DNA from: Burkholderiales bacterium | GTDB lineage: Bacteria; Pseudomonadota; Gammaproteobacteria; Burkholderiales; CAIKXV01 | NCBI GenBank assembly: GCA_019751575.1 | Contig: JAIENF010000707.1 | Coordinates: 1 to 6,662, forward strand | DNA length: 6,662 bases | Direction: 5' to 3' | Shown: positions 1 through 6,100 of the stretch, in pieces | How positions within the stretch are numbered: position 1 is the first letter of the stretch | How the letters are laid out: each line of letters begins with the position of its first letter | Notes under the pieces: model-generated | What the model was told of the DNA's origin: nothing | Seen by the model: only the letters and a program-made list of their open reading frames with translations | Databases searched by the model: none | Translations under genes and position numbers: made by a program

Positions 1-1
1 T

Positions 2-343
2 GACCGCTTCAACAGTATGTTTTTTGCGGGAATGCCCGCCGACGTTGCCGAGTACATCCAGGCGTCGAGCCGCGTCGGCCGCATGCATGTTGGGTTCGTG
101 ATCCTGATTCCGACTCCGCAAAGCAAACGTGATCGGTATATTGTCGAGGCGCATCAGATGTATCACCGCTTCCTGGAGCGGATGATCGCCGCGCCGGCGT
201 TTGCCGAGTTGAAAGACGACCAGCATCGGGGCATGGTCGGCAGCGTTCCGGGGCGGGCGGCGAAGCTTTCGCGGCAATCGTGGCTAAAGAATCAGGGTCG
301 GCATGACGTTACAGCACAGTCCACCACCTTGTCAGCCTCTTGA
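2..343 (+). CDS. C-terminal fragment of a DrmA-like (DISARM-type) SF2 helicase, with an unrelated tail
   Basis: The frame is open from the left edge, so the true start lies outside the window; an internal ATG is at 17. The first ~66 codons resemble the C-terminal RecA-like domain of large SF2 helicases. They begin DRFNSMFFAGMP, followed by AEYIQASSRVGR at about 50-82, which holds helicase motif VI (Q-x-x-S-R-V-G-R, contacting ATP and nucleic acid). Next come a LIPTPQ strand, RDRYIVE and a HRFLERMI helix. From memory this run is characteristic of DrmA, the helicase of the DISARM phage-defence system; related defence helicases remain possible. After about position 200 the expected helicase C-terminus is missing. 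It is replaced by ~48 residues I do not recognise, ending at TGA 341-343, so the gene is probably truncated and may be a pseudogene. By hand count 17 of its first 66 codons end in A or T, against 1 of the first 40 in flgB, which suggests separate ancestry. Helicase call fairly sure; DrmA identity moderate; activity doubtful. Confidence 0.65.
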   Translation, partial: DRFNSMFFAGMPADVAEYIQASSRVGRMHVGFVILIPTPQSKRDRYIVEAHQMYHRFLERMIAAPAFAELKDDQHRGMVGSVPGRAAKLSRQSWLKNQGRHDVTAQSTTLSAS

Positions 344-354
344 ACGGATCAGGC

Positions 355-2280
355 ATGCAGAGTGTCAAACCGGCGGCCGTTGCGCCTACAGTCCCCACCG
401 CCTCCACAGCGAAGACCCCGACCGATATCGCGCGGGAGACGCTGCGCATGCTGGCGATCCGGAAGCTCGCCCCGACGCCCGACAACTATCAGCACTGCTA
501 CGAGGAGATTTCCGGGACCCAGGGGCAGCACGCCGGCGACGGGCTGGAGCCGATGCTCGGCGCCTTGCGCGAACTGCCGCGCATCGATTCCACCCTGAAG
601 GAGCCGGTGGCACGCCTTCAGCGTGCGCTGGTGAGCCGGAACTGGAAGGCCTTCGGCGCCGAGATCCTTGCGCTGCGGCAGGATGGCACAGGGATCGACA
701 CCTCAGCGACGACTCTTGCCGGACATGGTGCGGCCAGCACCGCACCGGCAGTCATCGAAGCGGACGACGGCGTCGCCTGGCCCGACGCCATCCGTGAACT
801 GCTCAAGCAGTACGAACTGCGCCATGCGGCGGTGTCGCCGATGCAGAAGCGCGAGGGCCTCGAGCGCGTGCTGGGCGCATTCGGGCGGTCTCCGTTGCTG
901 AAGGACAAGCTGCTTGCGCTGGTCAGTTCCTGGGGCTCCGTCCGTTCCGGTGGCACCGCAGTCGACGTGTCCCCGCCGGCGACCGCCGCGGCGCCGGAGG
1001 GCGACAGCGCGGCCGGGCAGTCCATGCCCCTGGCCGCCGGTGCCCTGTCGCGCCTCGACATGTCCGCATCCACGGTGTCCTCGGCCGAGACGCTGCGCCG
1101 GCTGCTGGCCGAGGTGCTGCGCAACGATGTCGCGCCGCGCTTCGTGATCGAGCCCGCGCTCAACGCCGAACTGATCAACCTGGCGGATCTTGCGGGCAAG
1201 GCCGATTCCGCCGAAACCTGCAACGAACTCGCCACGCGCCTGAATTCATTCTGGAAGGCCGCGGCGGACTCCCGCAACCTGGATGGCCAGCTGGTGCCCG
1301 ACCTGATGGGGCTGGTCCGGCTGCTGGTCGAGAACATCGGTGAACTGGTGGACGACGACCAGTGGATCGGCGGCCAGGTCGAGGTGATGCGCCAGCTGAT
1401 GGCGCAGCCGCTGACCCATGAATTGCTGACGGATGCGCAGTCGCGCTTCCGCGAGATCATCCTGCGCCAGGGCACGTTGAAGCACAGCCTCGCCGATGCG
1501 AAGAGCACCCTGAAGGACATGATCGGCATCTTCATCGAGCGGTTGGGCGAGATGTCCGACAGCACCGCGGTCTACCACGAGAAGATCGGCGTCTACGCGG
1601 ACCGCATCGAGAGGACCGAAGACATCGGCAGCCTGAAGGACGTCCTCGACGGCCTGATGGGCGACATGCGGTCGATGCAGGATGACGCGATGCGTTCGCG
1701 CGACGAGGTGGCCGCCGCACGCCAGCAGGCCGAAGCCGCAGAAACGAAGATCCGCCAGCTCGAGGTCGAACTGGAGGAGATCAGCGAGAAGGTGCGCGAG
1801 GATGCGCTCACCGGCAGCCTGAACCGGCGCGGGCTGGACGAGGCCCTGACCCGCGAGACCGCGCGCGCGGAACGCTACGGCAATGCGCTCTGCATCTCGG
1901 TGCTCGACCTCGACAACTTCAAGAAGCTGAACGACACGCACGGACACCATGCAGGCGACGAGGCGCTGGTCCACCTGGTGAAGGTGGTCAAGTCGCTGCT
2001 GCGGCCGAGCGACAGCATCGGCCGCTTCGGCGGCGAGGAGTTCGTGATCCTGCTGCCCGAGACGACGCTCGAAGCCGGCAAGATCGCGATCGAGCGGCTG
2101 CAGCGTGAACTGACCAAGCAGTTCTTCCTGGCCAACAACGAGAAGCTGCTGATCACGTTCAGTGCCGGCGTTGCCCAGCTGCGCCCCGGCGAGACCGAAG
2201 CCGAAGTCGTGAAGCGGGCCGACCAGGCGATGTACCGCGCCAAGCAGGCCGGCAAGAACCGGGTCATCGCCGACATCTAG
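355..2280 (+). CDS. GGDEF diguanylate cyclase with long helical N-terminal region
   Basis: It condenses two GTP into the second messenger c-di-GMP. No signal peptide or membrane segment is visible, so it is probably cytoplasmic. With ATG 355 it has 641 residues. Residues 21-45 (TP..IARETL..LA.RKLAPTPDNY) match an N-terminal motif I associate with betaproteobacterial GGDEF proteins. An Ala/Pro/Ser-rich linker lies near 200-230, a second mostly helical region near 235-430, and a charged probable coiled coil at about 443-482, which could drive dimerisation. The GGDEF domain runs from about 483 to the end: metal-binding DLDNFKKLND from Asp518, active-site GGEEF at 559-563, and inhibitory-site RPSD at 550-553, exactly five residues upstream. 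It should therefore be active and product-inhibited. There is no PAS, GAF or EAL domain. An in-frame TTG at 340 overlaps the preceding TGA, but neither start has a good ribosome binding site; ATG 355 is preferred. No clear promoter is seen. Domain call very sure; ligand unknown. Confidence 0.93.
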   Translation: MQSVKPAAVAPTVPTASTAKTPTDIARETLRMLAIRKLAPTPDNYQHCYEEISGTQGQHAGDGLEPMLGALRELPRIDSTLKEPVARLQRALVSRNWKAFGAEILALRQDGTGIDTSATTLAGHGAASTAPAVIEADDGVAWPDAIRELLKQYELRHAAVSPMQKREGLERVLGAFGRSPLLKDKLLALVSSWGSVRSGGTAVDVSPPATAAAPEGDSAAGQSMPLAAGALSRLDMSASTVSSAETLRRLLAEVLRNDVAPRFVIEPALNAELINLADLAGKADSAETCNELATRLNSFWKAAADSRNLDGQLVPDLMGLVRLLVENIGELVDDDQWIGGQVEVMRQLMAQPLTHELLTDAQSRFREIILRQGTLKHSLADAKSTLKDMIGIFIERLGEMSDSTAVYHEKIGVYADRIERTEDIGSLKDVLDGLMGDMRSMQDDAMRSRDEVAAARQQAEAAETKIRQLEVELEEISEKVREDALTGSLNRRGLDEALTRETARAERYGNALCISVLDLDNFKKLNDTHGHHAGDEALVHLVKVVKSLLRPSDSIGRFGGEEFVILLPETTLEAGKIAIERLQRELTKQFFLANNEKLLITFSAGVAQLRPGETEAEVVKRADQAMYRAKQAGKNRVIADI

Positions 2281-2301
2281 TCCTCCGTGTGCCGTGGCAC
2301 C

Positions 2302-2339
2302 GGTTGCCGCCTGCGGCAATCGATGCCGCGGCGGCAACC
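2302..2339 (+). terminator. 16-bp bulged hairpin after the cyclase gene; possible terminator or operator dyad
   Basis: GGTTGCCGC (2302-2310) is the exact reverse complement of GCGGCAACC (2331-2339). C2311 pairs with G2330, T2312 bulges out, and GCGGCA (2313-2318) pairs with TGCCGC (2324-2329) around the loop ATCGA. This gives 16 base pairs, starting 22 bp after the cyclase stop. No T-tract follows on either strand, so it is not a classical intrinsic terminator; it could mark or stabilise the 3' end of the cyclase mRNA. A smaller hairpin, CCCGG/CCGGG around AAACC, follows at 2341-2355. The same bases form a half-site array about 105-140 bp upstream of the predicted flgB start point, so they may instead be an activator binding site. 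Structure certain on paper; role uncertain. Confidence 0.45.
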
Positions 2340-2375
2340 CCCCGGAAACCCCGGGAAGGTCCGCGCGGACGACTG

Positions 2376-2388
2376 CAAGTAATTGAAG
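2376..2388 (-). promoter_or_regulatory. possible IHF site in an A-rich patch upstream of flgB
   Basis: On the minus strand this reads CTTCAATTACTTG. Against the IHF core WATCAANNNNTTR it keeps TCAA and TTG, matching 7 of the 9 informative positions and failing at the first two. It sits in an A-rich stretch (about 2376-2400) that stands out in very GC-rich DNA. It would lie about 56-68 bp upstream of the predicted start point, between the promoter and the upstream dyad, where IHF bending often helps sigma-54 promoters. A short degenerate motif, so a suggestion only. Confidence 0.25.
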
Positions 2389-2417
2389 AAAAAGCATTTC
2401 CTGGCGCATCGAGGCGC

Positions 2418-2433
2418 TGGCACGGTAATCGCA
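2418..2433 (+). promoter_or_regulatory. sigma-54 (RpoN) -24/-12 promoter of the flgB operon
   Basis: TGGCACG, four spacer bases, then TCGCA matches the sigma-54 consensus TGGCACG-N4-TTGCA at every specified position except one T (here C2430). The invariant GG (2419-2420) and GC (2431-2432) doublets are correctly spaced. With C2432 taken as -12, transcription should begin near 2444, leaving a 27-nt leader before flgB. Sigma-54 promoters need an AAA+ activator; FleQ- or FlrC-type regulators do this for flagellar operons in several proteobacteria. Position directly ahead of the first rod gene supports the call; the activator is not in the window. Confidence 0.72.
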
Positions 2434-2470
2434 ATACAGCAGGGGCCATTCCCCACCTTGCCGCCTTGCC

Positions 2471-2875
2471 ATGACGACCAGCCGCCTCGACCAGCACTTC
2501 GATTACCGCCTCCAGGTGATGAACCTGCGCGCCGCCCGCCAGCAGGTGCTGGCGACCAACATCGCGAACGCGGACACGCCCAACTACAAGGCGCGTGACA
2601 TCGACTTCAAGACCCACCTTGCGCGCATCCAGTCGGGCGAGGGCGGCTTCTCGATGGCGCGGACCCATGGCGGGCATATCGCTCCGACGTCCGGCGTCGC
2701 CGGCTCGGGCGGCGCGAAGTACCGCGAGGTGGTGCAGGGCTCGATCGACGGCAACACCGTCGACATGAACACCGAGATGGCCCGATTCACCGAGAACTCG
2801 ATCAAGTACCAGGCCGACGTCGCCTTCATGCAGTCGCGCGTGAGCGGCCTGCAGCGCGCCATCTCGGGCCAGTAG
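2471..2875 (+). CDS. flgB: flagellar basal-body rod protein FlgB
   Basis: Proximal rod subunit of the flagellar basal body, exported by the flagellar type III apparatus and assembled in the periplasm. The 134 residues are close to the usual FlgB length. The N-terminal helix (about 5-30) leads into the family signature TNIANADTPNYKARDIDF at 29-46. The C-terminal helix from about residue 97 (VDMNTEMARFTENSIKYQ and onwards) is the other conserved half of the axial-protein coiled core, and the middle is Gly/Ser-rich as expected. The start at 2471 gives the canonical FlgB N-terminus. No Shine-Dalgarno sequence precedes it: the predicted 27-nt leader is pyrimidine-rich. First gene of the operon, directly behind the sigma-54 promoter; flgC follows after 40 bp. 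Identification secure. Confidence 0.97.
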   Translation: MTTSRLDQHFDYRLQVMNLRAARQQVLATNIANADTPNYKARDIDFKTHLARIQSGEGGFSMARTHGGHIAPTSGVAGSGGAKYREVVQGSIDGNTVDMNTEMARFTENSIKYQADVAFMQSRVSGLQRAISGQ

Positions 2876-2915
2876 TCCCGGCACCCGCCAACCTCCGGAC
2901 GGACACCCAGCGAAC

Positions 2916-3326
2916 ATGTCGATGAATGCCGTATTCGAGATCGCCAGCTCCGCGATGGCCGCGCAGTCGAAGCGGCTGAACGTGGTCGCCAGCAACCTTG
3001 CGAACGTGGACAGCGCAGCCAGCTCGACCGGCGGCGCCTACAAGGCGAAGCAGGTGGTGTTCAGCGCGCAGCCGGTCGGCCGCGACAAGTCGGCGATCGG
3101 CGTGCAGGTCGCGCGCGTGATCGAAGACCCTTCGCCGCCGCGCCTGCAGTTCGATCCGAACCACCCGCTGGCCGATGCCCGCGGCTACGTCACCATGCCC
3201 AACGTCGACGCCGTCGAGGAGATGGTCAACATGATCTCCGCCTCGCGCGCCTACCAGACCAACGCGGACGTGATGAATGCGGCGAAGACGATGGCGCTGC
3301 GCACGCTGTCGCTGCTGCAGACCTGA
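2916..3326 (+). CDS. flgC: flagellar basal-body rod protein FlgC
   Basis: Proximal rod subunit that stacks with FlgB and FlgF between the MS ring and the distal rod. 136 residues, normal for FlgC. The N-terminus carries the axial signature LNVVASNLANVDS at 21-33, then Y-K-A-K-Q-x-V-F, typical of FlgC. The C-terminal block from about residue 103 (MVNMISASRAYQTNADVMN) is diagnostic of the rod/hook family. Preceding purines (GGACGGA, 2897-2903) sit about 12 bases before ATG 2916, so the ribosome site is weak. A second in-frame ATG at 2922 would remove only two residues and has no better site. Identification secure; exact start less so. Confidence 0.97.
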   Translation: MSMNAVFEIASSAMAAQSKRLNVVASNLANVDSAASSTGGAYKAKQVVFSAQPVGRDKSAIGVQVARVIEDPSPPRLQFDPNHPLADARGYVTMPNVDAVEEMVNMISASRAYQTNADVMNAAKTMALRTLSLLQT

Positions 3327-3341
3327 TCGCCGAACCGACCC

Positions 3342-3347
3342 GAGGAG
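3342..3347 (+). promoter_or_regulatory. ribosome binding site that sets the flgD start
   Basis: GAGGAG lies 7 bases before ATG 3355. It decides against an in-frame ATG at 3277, inside flgC, which would add 26 mostly Arg/Cys residues untypical of FlgD. Confidence 0.8.
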
Positions 3348-3354
3348 CCAGGCA

Positions 3355-4023
3355 ATGTCCACCGTACTGCCCGCCGTAAACAGCGCCGCGACCGTCCTTC
3401 CGCGATCGTCCGTCCCGGGCGACCTGGTCGACGCGACCCCCGACGACAGCCAGGACCGCTTCCTGAAGCTGCTGGTCACCCAGATGCGCAACCAGGATCC
3501 GCTCAACCCGATGGACAACGCGCAGGTGACCACCCAGCTCGCGCAGATCAGCACGGTCAGCGGCATCGACAAGCTGAACACCTCGCTCGAGGGCATGGCC
3601 AGCGCGATGTCCGCCACGCAGAACGCATCGCTGATCGGGCGCAGCGTCGTCGTCTCGAGCGACCTGGTGCGCTTCGACGGCACCAACCCGGTGACCGTCG
3701 GCGTCGAACTCGCTTCGTCGGCCGACAAGGTCGGCGTGTCCATCGTCGATGCCAGCGGCCGGGTCGTGCGCAGCATGGCGTTCGGCGCGCTGCCTGCGGG
3801 CACGTCCACCTTCGCCTGGGACGGGCGCAACAACGCCGGCGACCGGGTGAAGGGCGGCGACTACACGCTGCGCATCGACGCGGCCGCGGGCAGCAAGGCG
3901 GTCGCCGCGAGCGGGCTCGTCTCCGGCGTCGTCGACAGCGTGAGCATGCAGGGCGCGTCCTCACGTCTCAACCTGCGCGGCCTCGGCGCGGCCGACGTCT
4001 CGCAGGTCCGGCGCATCGACTGA
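3355..4023 (+). CDS. flgD: flagellar hook assembly (capping) protein FlgD
   Basis: Scaffold that caps the growing hook and guides insertion of FlgE; it is discarded when the hook is complete. 222 residues, typical size. A flexible N-terminus (1-30) precedes the conserved capping motif: QDRFLKLLVTQMRNQDPLNP at 33-52, then DNAQVTTQLAQISTV and GIDKLN to residue 75. The C-terminal half holds the FlgD Ig-like/Tudor-like region, recognisable from PAGTSTFAWDGRNNAGD followed by GDYTLRI. ATG 3355 follows an excellent ribosome site and gives a normal N-terminus. It starts 28 bp after flgC and is followed by flgE after 56 bp, the usual order. Identification secure. Confidence 0.97.
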   Translation: MSTVLPAVNSAATVLPRSSVPGDLVDATPDDSQDRFLKLLVTQMRNQDPLNPMDNAQVTTQLAQISTVSGIDKLNTSLEGMASAMSATQNASLIGRSVVVSSDLVRFDGTNPVTVGVELASSADKVGVSIVDASGRVVRSMAFGALPAGTSTFAWDGRNNAGDRVKGGDYTLRIDAAAGSKAVAASGLVSGVVDSVSMQGASSRLNLRGLGAADVSQVRRID

Positions 4024-4079
4024 TACCGAACACCCATTCGTCAAACAGCAGATACCTGCAGCTATCCCAGGAGAACCAG

Positions 4080-5303
4080 ATGAGCTTCCAGACCGGATTG
4101 AGTGGACTGAACAGCGCCGCCCGCAACCTCGACGTGGTCGGCAACAACGTGGCTAACGCGAACGTCACCGGCTTCAAGGGTTCGCGCGCGCAGTTCGCGG
4201 ACGTGATGGCGGCATCGCTCACCGGCGGCGGCTCGAACGCCGTGGGCATCGGCACCAAGGTCGGCACCATCGCCCAGGACTTCACCCAGGGCACGATCAG
4301 CGTGACCAACAACCCCCTGGACGTGGCGATCTCCGGCAACGGCTTCTTCCGGATGACCCAGAACGGGGCCGTCTCCTACAGCCGCAACGGCGAATTCCAG
4401 ATCAACAACCAGGGCGACATCGTCAACGCCCAGAACTACAACCTGACCGGCTACATGGCCGACATCAACGGCACCATCCTGCCGAGCCAGCCGGTCCCGT
4501 TGCGGATCTCGACGGCAGACGTCGCCCCGACCTCGACGTCGGAATTCGACGCGGTGTTCAACCTCGATTCGCGCCGGCCGGCGATCACCCTGCCGTTCAA
4601 CGCGAACGACCCTGCGACGTACACCAACACCACCGCGAGCACGGTCTTCGATTCGCTCGGCAATCCGCATGTGATCGAGCTGTTCTTCGCGCGGACGGCG
4701 ACACCCGGGCAGTGGGCGATCTACGGTACGGTCGACAATTCGGCGACGCCCAACCTGACCGGCCTGCCGGCCACCCTGAACTTCGACACCAACGGGCAGT
4801 TGACCACCGCCATGCCGATCGCCGGCGTGACGATGCCGGTCACCGGCGGGGCGGCCTCGCCGCTGACGGTGCAGTTCGACTTCCGCGGCTCGACGCAGTT
4901 CGGTTCCGACTTCGGCGTGACCGCCCTCAGCCAGAACGGCTTCGCCTCCGGCAAGCTGGCCGGATTCAACATCGCCTCGGACGGGGTCATCCGCGGCCGC
5001 TACACCAACGGCCAGACGCGCGACCTTGGCCAGATCGTGCTCTCCACCTTCGTCAACGCACAGGGACTGAACCCGCTCGGCGAAGGACAGTTCGCGGAGA
5101 CGCCGCGGTCCGGCCTTGCCGTCACCGGCGCTCCCGAGACCGGAACCCTCGGCTCGCTGCAGGCCGCGGCACTCGAGGCAGGCAACGTCGACCTCACCGA
5201 GGCACTGGTCGACCTGATCACCGCGCAGCGCAACTACCAGGCAAACGCGCAGACGATCAAGACGAACGATGCAGTGATGCAGACGCTCGTCAACCTGCGC
5301 TGA
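4080..5303 (+). CDS. flgE: flagellar hook protein FlgE
   Basis: Structural subunit of the hook, the curved universal joint outside the cell, polymerised beneath the FlgD cap. 407 residues, close to the ~400 of enterobacterial FlgE. The N-terminal axial domain has SGLNSAARNLDVVGNNVANA near 8-27, then NVTGFKG to 34. The NPLDVAISGNGFF motif at 78-90 begins the conserved D1 segment, followed by YSRNGEF. The variable exposed middle is Thr/Asn/Ala-rich, with FDSLGNPH typical of FlgE. The C-terminal helix runs from residue 360 (LQAAALEAGNVDLTEALVDL), through ITAQRNYQANAQTIKTND, to the end. AGGAGA (4069-4074) lies five bases before the ATG and fixes the start. No truncation or frameshift. Identification secure. 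Confidence 0.97.
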   Translation: MSFQTGLSGLNSAARNLDVVGNNVANANVTGFKGSRAQFADVMAASLTGGGSNAVGIGTKVGTIAQDFTQGTISVTNNPLDVAISGNGFFRMTQNGAVSYSRNGEFQINNQGDIVNAQNYNLTGYMADINGTILPSQPVPLRISTADVAPTSTSEFDAVFNLDSRRPAITLPFNANDPATYTNTTASTVFDSLGNPHVIELFFARTATPGQWAIYGTVDNSATPNLTGLPATLNFDTNGQLTTAMPIAGVTMPVTGGAASPLTVQFDFRGSTQFGSDFGVTALSQNGFASGKLAGFNIASDGVIRGRYTNGQTRDLGQIVLSTFVNAQGLNPLGEGQFAETPRSGLAVTGAPETGTLGSLQAAALEAGNVDLTEALVDLITAQRNYQANAQTIKTNDAVMQTLVNLR

Positions 5304-5331
5304 CCGCCAGCTTCCCGGACCGAGGACCTGA

Positions 5332-6075
5332 ATGGACCGCCTGATCTACATTGCCATGAACGGCGCGAAGCATGCGCTGTCCAAGCAGGCCGCCACGTCC
5401 CACAACCTGGCGAACGTGACGACCGATGGCTTCCGCTCGCAGTACAACAGCGCGCGGGCGGCGGCGGTGATCGGCCCGGGCCAGCCGACCCGCACGTTCG
5501 TGGTCGACTCGACGGTCGGCACCAACTTCGCGCCCGGCCCGATCGACCATACCGGGCGTGCCCTGGATGTCGCCGTCGAAGGGCGGGGCTGGATCGCCGT
5601 GCAGACCCCCGATGGCCGCGAGGCCTACACGCGCAGCGGGGCGCTCGAGATCAATGCCAACGGGCAGCTGCAGACCAAGGCCGGCCTGAACGTCATCGGC
5701 GACGGAGGCCCGATCGCGGTCCCGCCCGACACGCGAATCAGCATCGGACGCGACGGTACCGTGTCGACGATCCCCACGGCCGGCATCCCGAACATCACCA
5801 ACGCGGTCGGCCGCATCAAGCTGGTCGATCCGAACGAGCGTGACCTGGTGCGCGGCGACGACGGCCTGTTCCGTCTGTCCAGCGGCCAGCCGGCAGCGGC
5901 CGACAACAACGTCGCGCTCGCGTCCGGGGCCCTGGAGCGCAGCAATGTCAATGCGGTGTCGGCGATCACCGACATCATCTCGCAGGCCCGCCACTTCGAG
6001 CTGCAGATCCGCCTGGTGCAGACCGCGGACCAGAACGCACGCGCCGCAGCCCAGCTGCTCAACCTGAACGCCTGA
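5332..6075 (+). CDS. flgF: flagellar basal-body rod protein FlgF
   Basis: Proximal rod subunit joining the FlgB/FlgC rod to the FlgG distal rod. 247 residues, as expected. The FlgF-style N-terminus [16 protein letters not shown] is followed by [14 protein letters not shown] at 23-36. The middle repeats the FlgE/FlgG pattern in its FlgF variant, [14 protein letters not shown] then [10 protein letters not shown]. The C-terminal helix from about residue 202 ([20 protein letters not shown]) matches the family, with ARHFELQIR in place of the hook-type AQRNYQ. GAGGA at 5322-5326 is five bases before ATG 5332. It starts 28 bp after flgE and precedes flgG by 25 bp. Identification secure. Confidence 0.97.
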   Translation: MDRLIYIAMNGAKHALSKQAATSHNLANVTTDGFRSQYNSARAAAVIGPGQPTRTFVVDSTVGTNFAPGPIDHTGRALDVAVEGRGWIAVQTPDGREAYTRSGALEINANGQLQTKAGLNVIGDGGPIAVPPDTRISIGRDGTVSTIPTAGIPNITNAVGRIKLVDPNERDLVRGDDGLFRLSSGQPAAADNNVALASGALERSNVNAVSAITDIISQARHFELQIRLVQTADQNARAAAQLLNLNA

Positions 6076-6100
6076 TATCCGGCACCCTGGAAAGCCCAAC

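Noticed and set aside
285..312. Possible sigma-28 promoter (TAAA, 15 bases later, a weak GCCGATAA-like octamer) ahead of the cyclase
   Set aside because: Only 5 of 8 bases of the -10 element match, no better than chance in an unsupported location.
340..342. TTG as an upstream start for the cyclase, overlapping the preceding TGA
   Set aside because: It would suggest translational coupling, but no ribosome site precedes it and the extra five residues add nothing conserved. ATG 355 is preferred, though the case is not closed.
1..343. Insertion-sequence or integrase remnant explaining the helicase boundary
   Set aside because: No transposase motif, terminal inverted repeat or target duplication could be found in either strand around 200-343.
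2361..2368. CCGCGCGG perfect palindrome between the hairpins and the A-rich patch
   Set aside because: An 8-base GC palindrome is common at this base composition and has no further support as an operator.
1246..2472. 408-codon open frame on the minus strand antisense to the cyclase
   Set aside because: Composition is that of a shadow frame in very GC-rich DNA; the + strand encodes unmistakable GGDEF motifs across the same bases and the minus product shows no recognisable domain.
2383..2598. Small + strand frame beginning MKKKHFLAH that overlaps the promoter and flgB
   Set aside because: It starts with TTG, has no ribosome site, crosses the predicted sigma-54 promoter and runs out of frame through flgB.
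2826..3833. 335-codon open frame on the minus strand across flgB, flgC and flgD
   Set aside because: It lies antisense to three well-identified flagellar genes, with no family motifs or promoter; explained by GC-rich codon bias.
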